DNA of 64,000 nucleotides from Ferdinandcohnia humi_A (GCA_047608075.1 JBLKRX010000006.1:122988-186987); one strand, 5' to 3'. Numbered from the stretch's first letter, positions 1-8,308 are shown. The notes: generated by a model from the letters alone, not told the origin. Made by a program: numbers and translations.

Positions 1-1
1 T

Positions 2-1048
2 GATTTAAACCATTCAGAGCTCCACGAGACCGTTGAAAGAATGTCTAGGACATCAGGAGACTTACAAAATATTATTCTAACTATGAGAATGGTTCCAGTT
101 GAAACTGTCTTTAACCGTTTCCCAAGAATGGTTCGCCAATTGGCAAAGGATTTACATAAAAAGATAAACCTTCAAATCGTTGGGGCAGAAACTGAGTTGG
201 ATCGAACTGTAATCGATGAGATTGGAGATCCATTAGTTCACCTACTCCGTAATGCATTAGATCATGGAGTTGAAGCACCAGAAGTACGTCTTGCAAACGG
301 GAAACCAGAAGAAGGTACAGTTATTTTACGTGCATATCATAGCGGAAATCATGTTTTCATAGAAATTGAAGATGATGGAGCGGGTATTGGTCGAGAGAAG
401 GTACTTCAAAAAGCAATTAGCAAAGGTCTCATCACTTCGCAGAATGCTGAGTCGTTAACCGATAGCCAAGTTTTTGATTTTATTTTTTCTTCAGGCTTCT
501 CTACAGCAGAAAAGATCTCAGATGTTTCAGGTCGAGGTGTTGGTCTAGATGTTGTTAAAAATACGATAGAATCTCTTGGTGGTTCAATCACAATACATTC
601 AACAAAAGGAAAAGGGTCTATCTTCTCAATCCAACTTCCTTTGACTCTATCAATTATTTCTGTAATGCTTGTTGAGGTACAAAAAGAAAAGTATGCAATA
701 CCTTTATCTTCTATAATTGAAACAGCAATTGTGAAGAAAGACGATATCCTTCATGCACATAATCAAAAAGTAATTGATTTTAGAGGAAAGGTTGTTCCTC
801 TTTTAAATATGAAGGATATATTCGACGTACCAACTCATTCTGAAGAGGATGATTATTATTCAGTTGTTATTGTTAAAAAGGGAGAAAAGTCAGCAGGTCT
901 TGTTGTAGACTCATTTATTGGGCAACAAGAAGTTGTGTTAAAGTCACTTGGAAACTACTTAACTTCTGTGTTTGCAATCTCAGGAGCTACGATTCTAGGA
1001 GACGGGCAAGTAGCACTCATTGTTGATTGTAATGCATTAATAAAATAA
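2..1048 (+). CDS. cheA: Chemotaxis histidine kinase CheA, C-terminal part (5' end outside window)
   Basis: CheA autophosphorylates in response to receptor signals and passes phosphate to CheY and CheB. The reading frame is open from base 2, so the window holds only the last 348 residues. Visible are the end of the dimerisation helix (SGDLQNIILTMRMVPVE), the HATPase N box (HLLRNALDHGVE), the G1 box (EIEDDGAGI), the G2 box (GRGVGLDVVK) and the C-terminal CheW-like domain ending near VALIVDCNALIK. The P1 phosphotransfer domain lies upstream and is not seen. The next gene is cheW, but a 217-base intergenic repeat separates the two, which is looser than usual in this operon. The match to the Bacillus CheA C-terminus is close and the assignment is secure. 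Confidence 0.97.
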   Translation, partial: DLNHSELHETVERMSRTSGDLQNIILTMRMVPVETVFNRFPRMVRQLAKDLHKKINLQIVGAETELDRTVIDEIGDPLVHLLRNALDHGVEAPEVRLANGKPEEGTVILRAYHSGNHVFIEIEDDGAGIGREKVLQKAISKGLITSQNAESLTDSQVFDFIFSSGFSTAEKISDVSGRGVGLDVVKNTIESLGGSITIHSTKGKGSIFSIQLPLTLSIISVMLVEVQKEKYAIPLSSIIETAIVKKDDILHAHNQKVIDFRGKVVPLLNMKDIFDVPTHSEEDDYYSVVIVKKGEKSAGLVVDSFIGQQEVVLKSLGNYLTSVFAISGATILGDGQVALIVDCNALIK

Positions 1049-1060
1049 ATCCTAATTGAG

Positions 1061-1277
1061 GATGTTCAAAAAGTCCGGGTGAAAATGACACATCGAATAT
1101 CTTCGTTGGCTTGCTTTTGGAGTTCCTTCACGTATTAGTCGCATACGTTCCGGTACTCAAAGCTACTCCGCCTCGAACTTTCGCCGCACAGGACGTGCTA
1201 GTGTCGGTGTCGCCACAGGACGTGGCGTTTTATCCGACGCGGTCCTTTTCATCCTTCTTTTTGCACACGTACTAATA
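1061..1277 (+). repeat. Dispersed intergenic repeat, family A copy 1
   Basis: The left end GATGTTCAAAAAGTCC and the right end, read as reverse complement (GTGTGCAAAAAGAAGGATGA), are imperfect inverted repeats. The interior is nearly identical to the copy at 20734-20888 (GACACATCGAATATCTTCG, ACGTTCCGGTACTCAAAGCT). This copy carries an extra internal segment with two CAGGACGTG motifs, one inside the hairpin GCCACAGGACGTGGC. There is no convincing ORF. It ends about 30 bases before cheW. Confidence 0.85.
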
Positions 1278-1309
1278 GTTGCTTGAAGTTTAAAAGGGGA
1301 GATAATAAA

Positions 1310-1774
1310 ATGTCTGAACAAGCTGAATCAACGTTGAAGGTAATCGTTTTTGCACTACAGAATGAGGAATACGGAATTCCTGTTTCACAGGTGCGTTCGA
1401 TTGAAAAGATGCAACACATTACCCGTGTTCCACGTACTGCTTCGTTTGTAAAAGGTGTCATCAATTTGAGAGGAGTTGTAACACCTATTATCGATCTTCG
1501 AAATCGATTTGATACCGTAGAATCTAGCTACACGGAAACTACCAGAATTATCATTGTAGCAACTGAAGAAATTGAGGTTGGCCTTATAGTAGACGCTGCA
1601 AATGATGTAATGGATATTCCTGTTAGCTCAATCGAACCTGCACCTGAAGTTGTGGGAACTGTTGAAGTAGAGTATATTGAAGGCGTCGCGAAGCTTGATA
1701 AAAGACTTCTTATTTTACTTAGCTTAGATAAGATTCTAAATCCTGATGATTTAAAGGAAAAAGTAGAAAGGTAG
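1310..1774 (+). CDS. cheW: Chemotaxis coupling protein CheW
   Basis: CheW is a small cytoplasmic adaptor that links chemoreceptors to CheA. The protein is 154 residues, close to the usual length, and is one CheW domain: VIVFALQNEEYGIPVSQVRSI at the N-terminus, then GVINLRGVVTPIIDLRNRF, then VGLIVDAANDVMDI. The ATG at 1310 follows AAAGGGGAGAT at a good distance; an earlier in-frame start at 1283 would add an unrelated leader that reaches the repeat and has no ribosome site. It is followed six bases later by cheC, so the two are cotranscribed. Confidence 0.96.
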   Translation: MSEQAESTLKVIVFALQNEEYGIPVSQVRSIEKMQHITRVPRTASFVKGVINLRGVVTPIIDLRNRFDTVESSYTETTRIIIVATEEIEVGLIVDAANDVMDIPVSSIEPAPEVVGTVEVEYIEGVAKLDKRLLILLSLDKILNPDDLKEKVER

Positions 1775-1780
1775 TCAATA

Positions 1781-2422
1781 ATGTCATTTTTCAATAACAT
1801 TAATTCAACACACTTAGATATTTTGAAAGAGATTGGGAATATTGGGGCAGGGCATTCTGCAACTGCCCTTTCTAAGCTTCTCAATCGGAAAATCGACATG
1901 CAGGTGCCAAATGTGAAAATTGTTTCTTTTGACGAAATGATGGAACTAGCAGGCGGACCTGATAATATTGTTGCAAGCGTTTTTCTCCGAATCGAAGGAG
2001 ATGTTCCGGGTAATATGTTTTTTATTCTACAGCTACCACAAGCTACCAAATTGATTCAGGATTTAATCAGAGATGAGGAGTTTTCTTTTGAAGGAGGAAC
2101 TTTGTCAGAGCTTGGTCTATCAGCTTTTCAAGAGCTTGGAAATATTCTGTCAGGTTCTTATCTATCATCTTTGTCGGATTTCACACAATTGCACCTGTAT
2201 CCTTCCGTCCCGGCATTATCAATTGATATGGTAGGAGCAATTATCGGCTATGGATTAATCGAGCTTTCACAAATTAGTGATTATGCAATCGTAATTGATA
2301 CTGCGATAAATGAAGGAGAACTAGGGGAAACGAACAGTATTAATGGGCATTTTTTTCTTTTACCAGATCCTAATTCTTTTGAGAAAATATTTTCTGCACT
2401 AGGGGTTCAAACTGATGCTTGA
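1781..2422 (+). CDS. cheC: CheY-P phosphatase CheC
   Basis: CheC dephosphorylates CheY-P and, bound to CheD, takes part in adaptation of the Bacillus chemotaxis system. The 213-residue protein shows the two pseudo-symmetric phosphatase motifs of the family: DILKEIGNIGAGHSATALSK near residue 12 and ELGLSAFQELGNILSGSYLS near residue 110, each with the conserved Glu and Asn. The start ATG lies six bases after the cheW stop. Its 3' end overlaps cheD by eight bases, which fits the known physical and functional coupling of CheC and CheD. Confidence 0.96.
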   Translation: MSFFNNINSTHLDILKEIGNIGAGHSATALSKLLNRKIDMQVPNVKIVSFDEMMELAGGPDNIVASVFLRIEGDVPGNMFFILQLPQATKLIQDLIRDEEFSFEGGTLSELGLSAFQELGNILSGSYLSSLSDFTQLHLYPSVPALSIDMVGAIIGYGLIELSQISDYAIVIDTAINEGELGETNSINGHFFLLPDPNSFEKIFSALGVQTDA

Positions 2423-2912
2423 TACAGGACTAGTTATAAAAGTAGGGATTGCAGATATGAATGTGGTAACTGCACCTAACACAATTCGAACATCTGGATT
2501 AGGTTCATGTGTCGGAGTTGTTATCTTTGATCAAGTTCATAAGGTCGCTGGTCTAGCGCATATAATGCTTCCTAGTTCTACTTTATCAAAAGCTGATAAT
2601 TTGAATCGTGCAAAATATGCAGATACTGCTATTGAAGAATTGCTTCAATTAATAGGAAAAAGTGGTGGTAAAAGTCATTCGTTGAAAGCAAAAATGGCAG
2701 GTGGAGCCCAAATGTTTCAGTTCCAGAATGGTAGTGATATTATGAGAATTGGTCCACGTAATGTAGAAGCCGTTAGTTTAGAGTTAAATCGGTTTAAGAT
2801 TCCTCTTATTTCGTCGGATGTCGGAGGGAGTAGTGGGCGAACGATAGAATTTGATCCGCAAACTACCATGTTGAAAATTCGAACTGTTAACCAAGGTACA
2901 AAGGAAATTTAA
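2415..2912 (+). CDS. cheD: Chemoreceptor glutamine deamidase CheD
   Basis: CheD deamidates glutamines of chemoreceptors and is released or captured by CheC during adaptation. The 165-residue sequence has the catalytic triad region of the family: Thr26 in TIRTSGLGSCVG, Cys32 in GSCVG and His49 in AHIMLP. The GGAQMF block is also present. The start overlaps the end of cheC, so translation is probably coupled. A terminator-like hairpin follows before sigD, so cheD may be the last gene of the fla/che transcript here. Confidence 0.95.
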   Translation: MLDTGLVIKVGIADMNVVTAPNTIRTSGLGSCVGVVIFDQVHKVAGLAHIMLPSSTLSKADNLNRAKYADTAIEELLQLIGKSGGKSHSLKAKMAGGAQMFQFQNGSDIMRIGPRNVEAVSLELNRFKIPLISSDVGGSSGRTIEFDPQTTMLKIRTVNQGTKEI

Positions 2913-2988
2913 ATACATAATCACAAGCTTTTTGGAATTTGGACTGAAAACTTTCAGTAATTACGAATAGTAGATACGATAAAATAGA

Positions 2989-3020
2989 AGATACGGGGAA
3001 TCGCCCTCGTATCTTTCTTT
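2989..3020 (+). terminator. Probable intrinsic terminator after cheD
   Basis: AGATACG plus GGG pairs with CCC plus CGTATCT (one bulged base), followed by TTCTTT. The hairpin lies between cheD and sigD, which in B. subtilis are joined more tightly. Confidence 0.65.
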
Positions 3021-3180
3021 GAAAACAGATATTTCTGATACATAAAAAGAAGATGACTTTTTCTAATATACTTAAGGGAAACTATGGACTATCTTCACTA
3101 TGCTTTTTACTATCAATTTTCTCTAATAAAAATTGTTCATACTATCATAATAAGGATATTGCATGTAGAGGGGGAGGAAA

Positions 3181-3948
3181 ATGACCAAATTATCATCAAC
3201 GGAGGATCAACAATATTGGCAGAAGTGGATCGATTCGCGGGACTCTCATGCAGGTGATGTACTTGTTAAAAGGTATATGCCACTGGTTACCTTTCATGTT
3301 CAACGAATTTCTGTAACTCTTCCAAAGAGTGTGAATAAGGACGACTTAAAAAGTCTTGGTATGATTGGATTATATGATGCATTGGAGAAATTTGATCCAA
3401 CTCGTGATTTGAAATTTGATACGTACGCTTCTTTCCGTATTCGTGGAGCTATATTAGATGGATTACGTAAAGAAGATTGGTTACCACGAAGTTCAAGAGA
3501 AAAGGCAAAAAAAGTCGACGCTGCGATTGAAAAGCTCGAACAAAAACTGATGAGAAATGCTACAATTAAAGAAATAGCTGAAGAAGTGCAAATGAGCGAA
3601 AATGAAGTGTCGCAAACGGTAAACGAAGGTTTCTTCGCCAATATTCTCTCTATGGATGACTACCAATATGAAGAGGATGGAAACGAAAAGTCAGTTTTCG
3701 CGATTAAGGATAATTCAACATTAACTCCTGAAGAGCATGTGGTTAAAAAAGAATTGATTAGTCAATTAGTTGAAGTGATTGATCAGCTTAATGAGAAAGA
3801 GAAAATAATAATTAGCTTATTTTATAAGGAAGAGCTTACTCTTACTGAAATTGGTCAAGTCATGGGCTTATCGACATCCAGAATATCTCAAATTCACTCA
3901 AAGGCCCTCTTTAAGTTGAAAAATACATTGCAAAAAAACGTTCATTAG
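3181..3948 (+). CDS. sigD: RNA polymerase sigma factor SigD (FliA family)
   Basis: SigD directs transcription of late flagellar, chemotaxis and autolysin genes. The 255-residue protein has the sigma-70 region 2 (KSLGMIGLYDALEKFDPTRD and YASFRIRGAILDGLR), region 3, and region 4 with the helix-turn-helix LTEIGQVMGLSTSRISQIHS. Its length matches FliA/SigD. The ATG follows AGAGGGGGAGGAAA. Upstream lie 268 bases with a terminator-like hairpin, so the gene probably has its own promoter here; I could not identify it with confidence. The DUF342 gene begins 17 bases after the stop. Confidence 0.95.
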   Translation: MTKLSSTEDQQYWQKWIDSRDSHAGDVLVKRYMPLVTFHVQRISVTLPKSVNKDDLKSLGMIGLYDALEKFDPTRDLKFDTYASFRIRGAILDGLRKEDWLPRSSREKAKKVDAAIEKLEQKLMRNATIKEIAEEVQMSENEVSQTVNEGFFANILSMDDYQYEEDGNEKSVFAIKDNSTLTPEEHVVKKELISQLVEVIDQLNEKEKIIISLFYKEELTLTEIGQVMGLSTSRISQIHSKALFKLKNTLQKNVH

Positions 3949-3965
3949 AAAGGGCGGTCGGGCTT

Positions 3966-5333
3966 ATGGCTGAATTTGAGATATCTATATCAATTGATAA
4001 ATACTCTGTACATGTAAGCTTAAAGAATAATTCAGCTTTAAATAATGTTATAGAGTCAGACATATATTCACTTCTTGCTAAACATGGTATTACAACTGGA
4101 ATAAAAAAAGAGGTAATATCAGAAATGGTATCCAATAAAGAAAAAACAATATTTCCTTTATTGGTAGCTGTGGGAGTAAAACCACGAAATGGACAAAATG
4201 GCTATATAAAGATTGAGGTTGAAGGTAAGGATGACTCTCAAACAAATTCTCATGAGGTTTTAAACTTTAGGAATGTTAGTAAGATTCCTTCTGTTAAAGA
4301 AGGACAATTAGTGGCAACTATTTATCCTCCTACACCAGGCATTCCAGGTAATGATGTATTTGGAAATTCGCTTAGAGCATTTGATGGGAAACCTTTTCCA
4401 CTAAAACTAGGTAAAAATGTTATTGAGACAAACGGGAAAATATATTCTACCATTTCGGGACAAATTAGTGTTATTGATAGCAAGATTAGTGTGCTCCCCC
4501 TTTTTGAGGTGGATGGCGATCTTACTCTAAAAACGGGAAATATTGATTTTGTAGGTAATGTCACGATTAGAGGCAATGTACCAAGCGACTATTTGATTAA
4601 GGCTGGTGGAGATGTTTCAATAAGTGGAATTGTAGAGGGGGCACGTATTGAAGCAGGTGGCTCCATCTTTATTTCGGGCGGAATTGTCGGTTTCAATAAA
4701 GCAGAAATAAGTGCAGAAGGAGACATTTTAGCTGCATATATTAATCAAAGTAAGGTGAATGCAGGAAAAAATCTGGAAGTTTATGGTTCCATTCTTCATA
4801 GCAATTGTACAGCAAAAGGTAGTATTGTATGTCTAGATGGAAGTATAATAGGTGGATTTGTGTCTGCTGGTAAGGATATATCTACTAAAGACGTAGGTAA
4901 TGAACTACATACAAAGACAGAATTATCTGTAGGAGTTGCAGACCATCTTTACGAAACAGAAAATAATCTTCAAAAGGAAGTCAATCAAATTAAGGTGGAC
5001 TTACAAAAATTAGAGATTATCTTCCAAAAGCTTGCTGATAAATATAAGCACACCTCCTCACTAACTCCGGATGAGTTAATGCTGTTAAAAAGGCAAAAAG
5101 TTACTCAAAATGAATTAACACAAAAACTAGCATTACTAGAAGAAAGGTTACAAAGTATTAAGGAAGAACTTCATGCGGCAACTAATTATAGTTTAGTTAT
5201 CAAAGGGACAATCTATCCGAATGTACAAGTTCATTTTGGAAAATATCAAAGAATAATCAACCAAGTCTATCACAGAGTTAAGATTCATCTATTTCATAGA
5301 GAGATTTCAATTAGTACCTACTCGATAAAATAA
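3966..5333 (+). CDS. FapA/DUF342 family polymer-forming protein
   Basis: The 455-residue protein belongs to the DUF342 (FapA) family, whose members combine an N-terminal FapA domain with a right-handed beta-helix and a coiled coil. The signature GQLVATIYPPTPGIPGNDVF lies near residue 118, a glycine-rich beta-helix (GDLTLKTGNIDFVGNVTIRG and following) near 180-290, a charged coiled coil near 325-410, and a C-terminal KGTIYPNVQVHFGKYQ. The cellular role is not known; the position directly after sigD suggests a link to motility or to the envelope. There is no signal peptide or membrane span, so it is probably cytoplasmic. Confidence 0.85.
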   Translation: MAEFEISISIDKYSVHVSLKNNSALNNVIESDIYSLLAKHGITTGIKKEVISEMVSNKEKTIFPLLVAVGVKPRNGQNGYIKIEVEGKDDSQTNSHEVLNFRNVSKIPSVKEGQLVATIYPPTPGIPGNDVFGNSLRAFDGKPFPLKLGKNVIETNGKIYSTISGQISVIDSKISVLPLFEVDGDLTLKTGNIDFVGNVTIRGNVPSDYLIKAGGDVSISGIVEGARIEAGGSIFISGGIVGFNKAEISAEGDILAAYINQSKVNAGKNLEVYGSILHSNCTAKGSIVCLDGSIIGGFVSAGKDISTKDVGNELHTKTELSVGVADHLYETENNLQKEVNQIKVDLQKLEIIFQKLADKYKHTSSLTPDELMLLKRQKVTQNELTQKLALLEERLQSIKEELHAATNYSLVIKGTIYPNVQVHFGKYQRIINQVYHRVKIHLFHREISISTYSIK

Positions 5334-5356
5334 TCAATGAGAGAAGTGATATAAAG

Positions 5357-5662
5357 TTGAGTCTAAAATTAGTTGAATTACAGGTAGCTATTCCGAGAAC
5401 TCAAGACTTTGGTAAGTTAAGTGAACAGATGACGATGCGTGGACAACATATGCAGGATTACATCTCATCACAATTAGACAAGGAAGAAAAGAAAAAAAGA
5501 ATCCAGGTTAATAGTAAAAATGAGTCTGAAAATGTTAATATTCAGAAAGAAGCCCCATCAAACCCTTCACTTAGATTAATACAAAAAGAGCAAAACGACG
5601 GTGATATTGAACGAACGGAACGTCACCCGTTCAAAGGTAATTTTATAGATATTGTTGGATAG
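5357..5662 (+). CDS. Small uncharacterised protein of the sigD-swrB interval
   Basis: The gene encodes 101 residues, starting at a TTG after a weak GAAGTGAT ribosome site. It has no recognised enzymatic domain. The N-terminus (VELQVAIPRTQDFGKLSEQM) and the C-terminus (ERHPFKGNFIDIVG) look constrained, while the middle is a highly charged, probably disordered or helical linker rich in Lys, Asn and Glu. I recall similar short proteins beside sigD in other Bacillaceae, with the same HPxKG end, but no function. It lies between the DUF342 gene and the SwrB-like gene with short gaps, so it is likely cotranscribed with them. Confidence 0.75.
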   Translation: MSLKLVELQVAIPRTQDFGKLSEQMTMRGQHMQDYISSQLDKEEKKKRIQVNSKNESENVNIQKEAPSNPSLRLIQKEQNDGDIERTERHPFKGNFIDIVG

Positions 5663-5672
5663 AGGGAACTAA

Positions 5673-6251
5673 ATGACTACTATATTGTTTATGCTTAGTT
5701 TTAGTTTACTTGCAATTGCATTCTTCTTAATTATTCTTTTATTTCTCAAGCTTGCAAACTTAAAAGAGATTGAGAAAAAGCAAGAGGCTCTTTTAAAGGA
5801 ATTTGAGAGCGTTATTACTTCCTATGTTATGGAGATTAAAGAAGAAAATGAAGTCTTTTTAGAGAGAATAAAAGACTTAGAAAAACACCGTACATTAGTG
5901 AATAAGAATTTACAAAAAAAGAGTAAAACCAAATCAAATGAGAGTCCAGAATTAAAGACAAAAACATCTATTGTGTTTCAGGAGCCTGAGCTTACAAAAG
6001 AGGATATATCTTCGCTTCTTCCATCATTAACAGAAGAGAGCAGATTTAAACCAGATTCACAAAACACAGAATTATCCCTACAACAAAAAGAAGATATAAA
6101 AGATGAGCCACGCCTAGATGACGAGCTTTATATACAGTCCTTAGTGGCACAAATTCAACTATTGAAAAAACAAGGTCTTACACTAGAGGAAATCGCAAAA
6201 AAATTAAATAAAGGTAAAACAGAAATCGAGCTTTTACTCAAATTTCGTTAA
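5673..6251 (+). CDS. swrB: SwrB/YlxL-like membrane-anchored protein (DUF6115-type C-terminus)
   Basis: The 192-residue protein starts with one membrane segment (residues about 3-27, ILFMLSFSLLAIAFFLIILL) followed by a coiled coil, a low-complexity charged middle, and a C-terminal helix-turn-helix-like motif GLTLEEIAKKLNKGKTEIEL. This architecture and the position between sigD and rpsB match B. subtilis SwrB (YlxL), which promotes assembly of the flagellar type III export apparatus and swarming. Sequence in the middle is poorly conserved, so the call rests on ends, size and context. Confidence 0.75.
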   Translation: MTTILFMLSFSLLAIAFFLIILLFLKLANLKEIEKKQEALLKEFESVITSYVMEIKEENEVFLERIKDLEKHRTLVNKNLQKKSKTKSNESPELKTKTSIVFQEPELTKEDISSLLPSLTEESRFKPDSQNTELSLQQKEDIKDEPRLDDELYIQSLVAQIQLLKKQGLTLEEIAKKLNKGKTEIELLLKFR

Positions 6252-6266
6252 AACAACTAATTTTTC

Positions 6267-6295
6267 TTGATTGGGAGTTTGGATTATGTTATATT
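6267..6295 (+). promoter_or_regulatory. Probable SigA promoter of rpsB
   Basis: TTGATT at 6267-6272 and TATATT at 6290-6295 are separated by exactly 17 bases. They lie just upstream of the structured rpsB leader. Confidence 0.7.
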
Positions 6296-6316
6296 AATTT
6301 TTGGTGTTAATACACA

Positions 6317-6379
6317 CGTTCATAGATTTAAGCAATGGTGCTGTTTTCACTACAGTTTTGCTTAAAGATGATATGAACG
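6317..6379 (+). promoter_or_regulatory. Structured 5' leader of rpsB (candidate autoregulatory RNA)
   Basis: Three nested stems are visible: CGTTCATA (6317) with TATGAACG (6372), TTTAAGCAA (6327) with TTGCTTAAA (6358), and CTGT with ACAG around a seven-base loop. All pair perfectly. The structure ends 20 bases before the rpsB ribosome site. No run of T follows, so it is not a terminator. Feedback control by S2 is an inference. Confidence 0.6.
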
Positions 6380-6411
6380 GAGGAGAAAAAACCACTTAGG
6401 AGGATATTCAC

Positions 6412-7110
6412 ATGTCAGTAATTTCTATGAAGCAATTGCTTGAAGCTGGAGTTCACTTCGGTCACCAAACACGCCGTTGGAACCCAAAAATGAAGCGTTA
6501 CATCTTTACAGAGCGTAACGGAATCTACATCATTGACCTTCAAAAAACAGTTAAGAAGGTTGAAGAAGCTTATAATTTCGTTAAGGAATTAGCAGCTAAT
6601 GGTGGAACTATGCTTTTTGTTGGTACTAAAAAGCAAGCTCAAGATTCAGTTAAGGAAGAAGCTGAGCGTTCTGGAATGTACTATGTTAACCAACGTTGGT
6701 TAGGTGGTACTTTAACAAACTTTGAAACAATTCAAAAGCGTATCAAGCGTCTAAAAGACATTGAAAGAATGCAAGAAGATGGAACTTTCGATGTTTTACC
6801 TAAGAAAGAAGTAGTTCAGCTTAAGAAAGAGTTAGAACGTCTTGAAAAATTCTTAGGCGGAATTAAAGATATGAAGCAATTACCAGATGCTTTATTCATC
6901 ATCGATCCTCGTAAAGAGCGCATCGCTGTTGCAGAAGCTCATAAACTACACATTCCAATCGTTGGTATCGTTGATACAAACTGTGATCCGGATGAAATCG
7001 ATTATGTAATTCCTGCAAACGATGATGCAATTCGTGCTGTTAAACTTCTAACAGCTAAGATTGCTGACGCTATTTTAGAAGCTAAACAAGGTGAAGAAAC
7101 ATCTGCTTAA
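6412..7110 (+). CDS. rpsB: Small ribosomal subunit protein uS2
   Basis: S2 is a late-assembling protein of the 30S subunit. The 232-residue protein shows the family hallmarks MKQLLEAGVHFGHQTRRWNP at the N-terminus, MLFVGTKKQAQDSV, YYVNQRWLGGTLTNF and IVGIVDTNCDPDEIDYVIPA. Length and start are typical, and a strong ribosome site TAGGAGGATATTCAC precedes the ATG. It has its own promoter and a structured leader, and a terminator separates it from tsf, although the pair is conserved in order across bacteria. Confidence 0.99.
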   Translation: MSVISMKQLLEAGVHFGHQTRRWNPKMKRYIFTERNGIYIIDLQKTVKKVEEAYNFVKELAANGGTMLFVGTKKQAQDSVKEEAERSGMYYVNQRWLGGTLTNFETIQKRIKRLKDIERMQEDGTFDVLPKKEVVQLKKELERLEKFLGGIKDMKQLPDALFIIDPRKERIAVAEAHKLHIPIVGIVDTNCDPDEIDYVIPANDDAIRAVKLLTAKIADAILEAKQGEETSA

Positions 7111-7116
7111 TGAGCG

Positions 7117-7155
7117 AAAGGTGATAAGAGGGATTAGCCTTTTATCACCTTTTTT
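7117..7155 (+). terminator. Intrinsic terminator after rpsB
   Basis: AAAGGTGATAA pairs with TTATCACCTTT around a 13-base loop and is followed by a T run. Read-through to tsf is possible. Confidence 0.85.
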
Positions 7156-7194
7156 AAAGGGATTATATAATTTCTAGCTGATTAAGTCATAATA

Positions 7195-7216
7195 GAAACA
7201 GATTTAAACCTGTTTC
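7195..7216 (+). promoter_or_regulatory. Leader hairpin upstream of tsf
   Basis: GAAACAG pairs perfectly with CTGTTTC around an eight-base loop, 46 bases before tsf. There is no T run, so it is not a terminator; it may be an operator or part of the 5' UTR. Confidence 0.35.
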
Positions 7217-7261
7217 ATCAAGTATTGAAATACATAGTAGTTACGATAAGGAGGAAATAAC

Positions 7262-8143
7262 ATGGCAGTTACTGCACAAATGGTAAAAGAGCTCCGCGAA
7301 AAAACTGGAGCAGGTATGATGGATTGTAAAAAGGCACTTACAGAAACAGACGGTGATATGGAAAAAGCAATCGATTATCTTCGTGAAAAAGGTATTGCGA
7401 AAGCAGCGAAGAAAGGTGACCGCATTGCTGCAGAAGGTTTAACTTTTATTGAAACAAATGGTAATGAGGCTGTAATTTTAGAAGTTAACTCTGAAACAGA
7501 CTTCGTTGCGAAAAATGAAGGTTTCCAAACACTTGTAAAAGACCTTTCAGCTCATTTGCTTGCTAAAAAGCCAGCTAATCTTGAAGAGGCTTTAGAGCAA
7601 ACAATGGAAAACGGTTCTACTGTTTCTGAATACATTAATGCTGCTATTGCAAAAATCGGAGAAAAAATCTCACTTCGTAGATTCGAAGTTGTAACAAAAG
7701 CTGATGGGGAAGCGTTCGGTGCTTACCTTCACATGGGTGGACGCATTGGTGTTCTAACTGTTTTAGCTGGTACAACAGATGCTGATGTTGCTAAAGATGT
7801 AGCAATGCACGTTGCAGCTGTTAATCCTAAATATGTATCTCGTGACCAAGTTTCTGCTGAGGAAACACAACGTGAGCGTGAAGTTCTTACTCAACAAGCA
7901 TTAAACGAAGGTAAGCCGGAAAATATCGTTGCCAAAATGGTAGAGGGCCGTCTAAGCAAATTCTTCGAAGACATTTGTCTTCTTGATCAAAGCTTCGTTA
8001 AAAACCCAGACTTAAAAGTACGTCAATTTGTAGAGTCTAAGGGTGCTACAGTTAAGAGCTTTGTTCGTTACGAAGTTGGAGAAGGTATCGAGAAACGCCA
8101 AGATAACTTTGCTGAAGAAGTAATGAGCCAAGTGAAAAAGTAA
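7262..8143 (+). CDS. tsf: Translation elongation factor Ts
   Basis: EF-Ts exchanges GDP for GTP on EF-Tu. The 293-residue protein has the N-terminal UBA-like domain (VKELREKTGAGMMDCKKAL), the core motif ILEVNSETDFVAKNEGF, and the C-terminal LLDQSFVKNPDLKVRQF. Length equals that of B. subtilis EF-Ts. The ATG follows AAGGAGGAAATAAC. A terminator follows the gene, so pyrH has at least a partly separate transcript. Confidence 0.99.
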   Translation: MAVTAQMVKELREKTGAGMMDCKKALTETDGDMEKAIDYLREKGIAKAAKKGDRIAAEGLTFIETNGNEAVILEVNSETDFVAKNEGFQTLVKDLSAHLLAKKPANLEEALEQTMENGSTVSEYINAAIAKIGEKISLRRFEVVTKADGEAFGAYLHMGGRIGVLTVLAGTTDADVAKDVAMHVAAVNPKYVSRDQVSAEETQREREVLTQQALNEGKPENIVAKMVEGRLSKFFEDICLLDQSFVKNPDLKVRQFVESKGATVKSFVRYEVGEGIEKRQDNFAEEVMSQVKK

Positions 8144-8154
8144 AAAAGTAAACT

Positions 8155-8182
8155 GGGAACACATTTTGTGTTCCCTCTTTTT
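8155..8182 (+). terminator. Intrinsic terminator after tsf
   Basis: GGGAACACA pairs with TGTGTTCCC and is followed by CTTTTT. Confidence 0.85.
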
Positions 8183-8205
8183 AAAATGTTATATTAGCGC
8201 CTAGA

Positions 8206-8266
8206 ATAGTCAAATTAAGTAGAAAAAGAATTTCTGCATGATTCACTTAAAAAGAGTCAGGACTAT
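8206..8266 (+). promoter_or_regulatory. Nested stem-loop in the pyrH leader
   Basis: ATAGTC (8206) pairs with GACTAT (8261), TTAAGT (8215) with ACTTAA (8245), and AGAAA (8221) with TTTCT (8231). The order is nested, 42 bases before the pyrH start. Function is unknown. Confidence 0.4.
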
Positions 8267-8308
8267 CAAAGGTGTATGTACTTTCCGAAAGAGACGGAGG
8301 TTAAAACG

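Noticed and set aside
1528..2049. A 173-codon minus-strand frame across cheW and cheC
   Set aside because: Both genes on the + strand are conserved families; the minus frame is Ser/Ile-rich shadow sequence.
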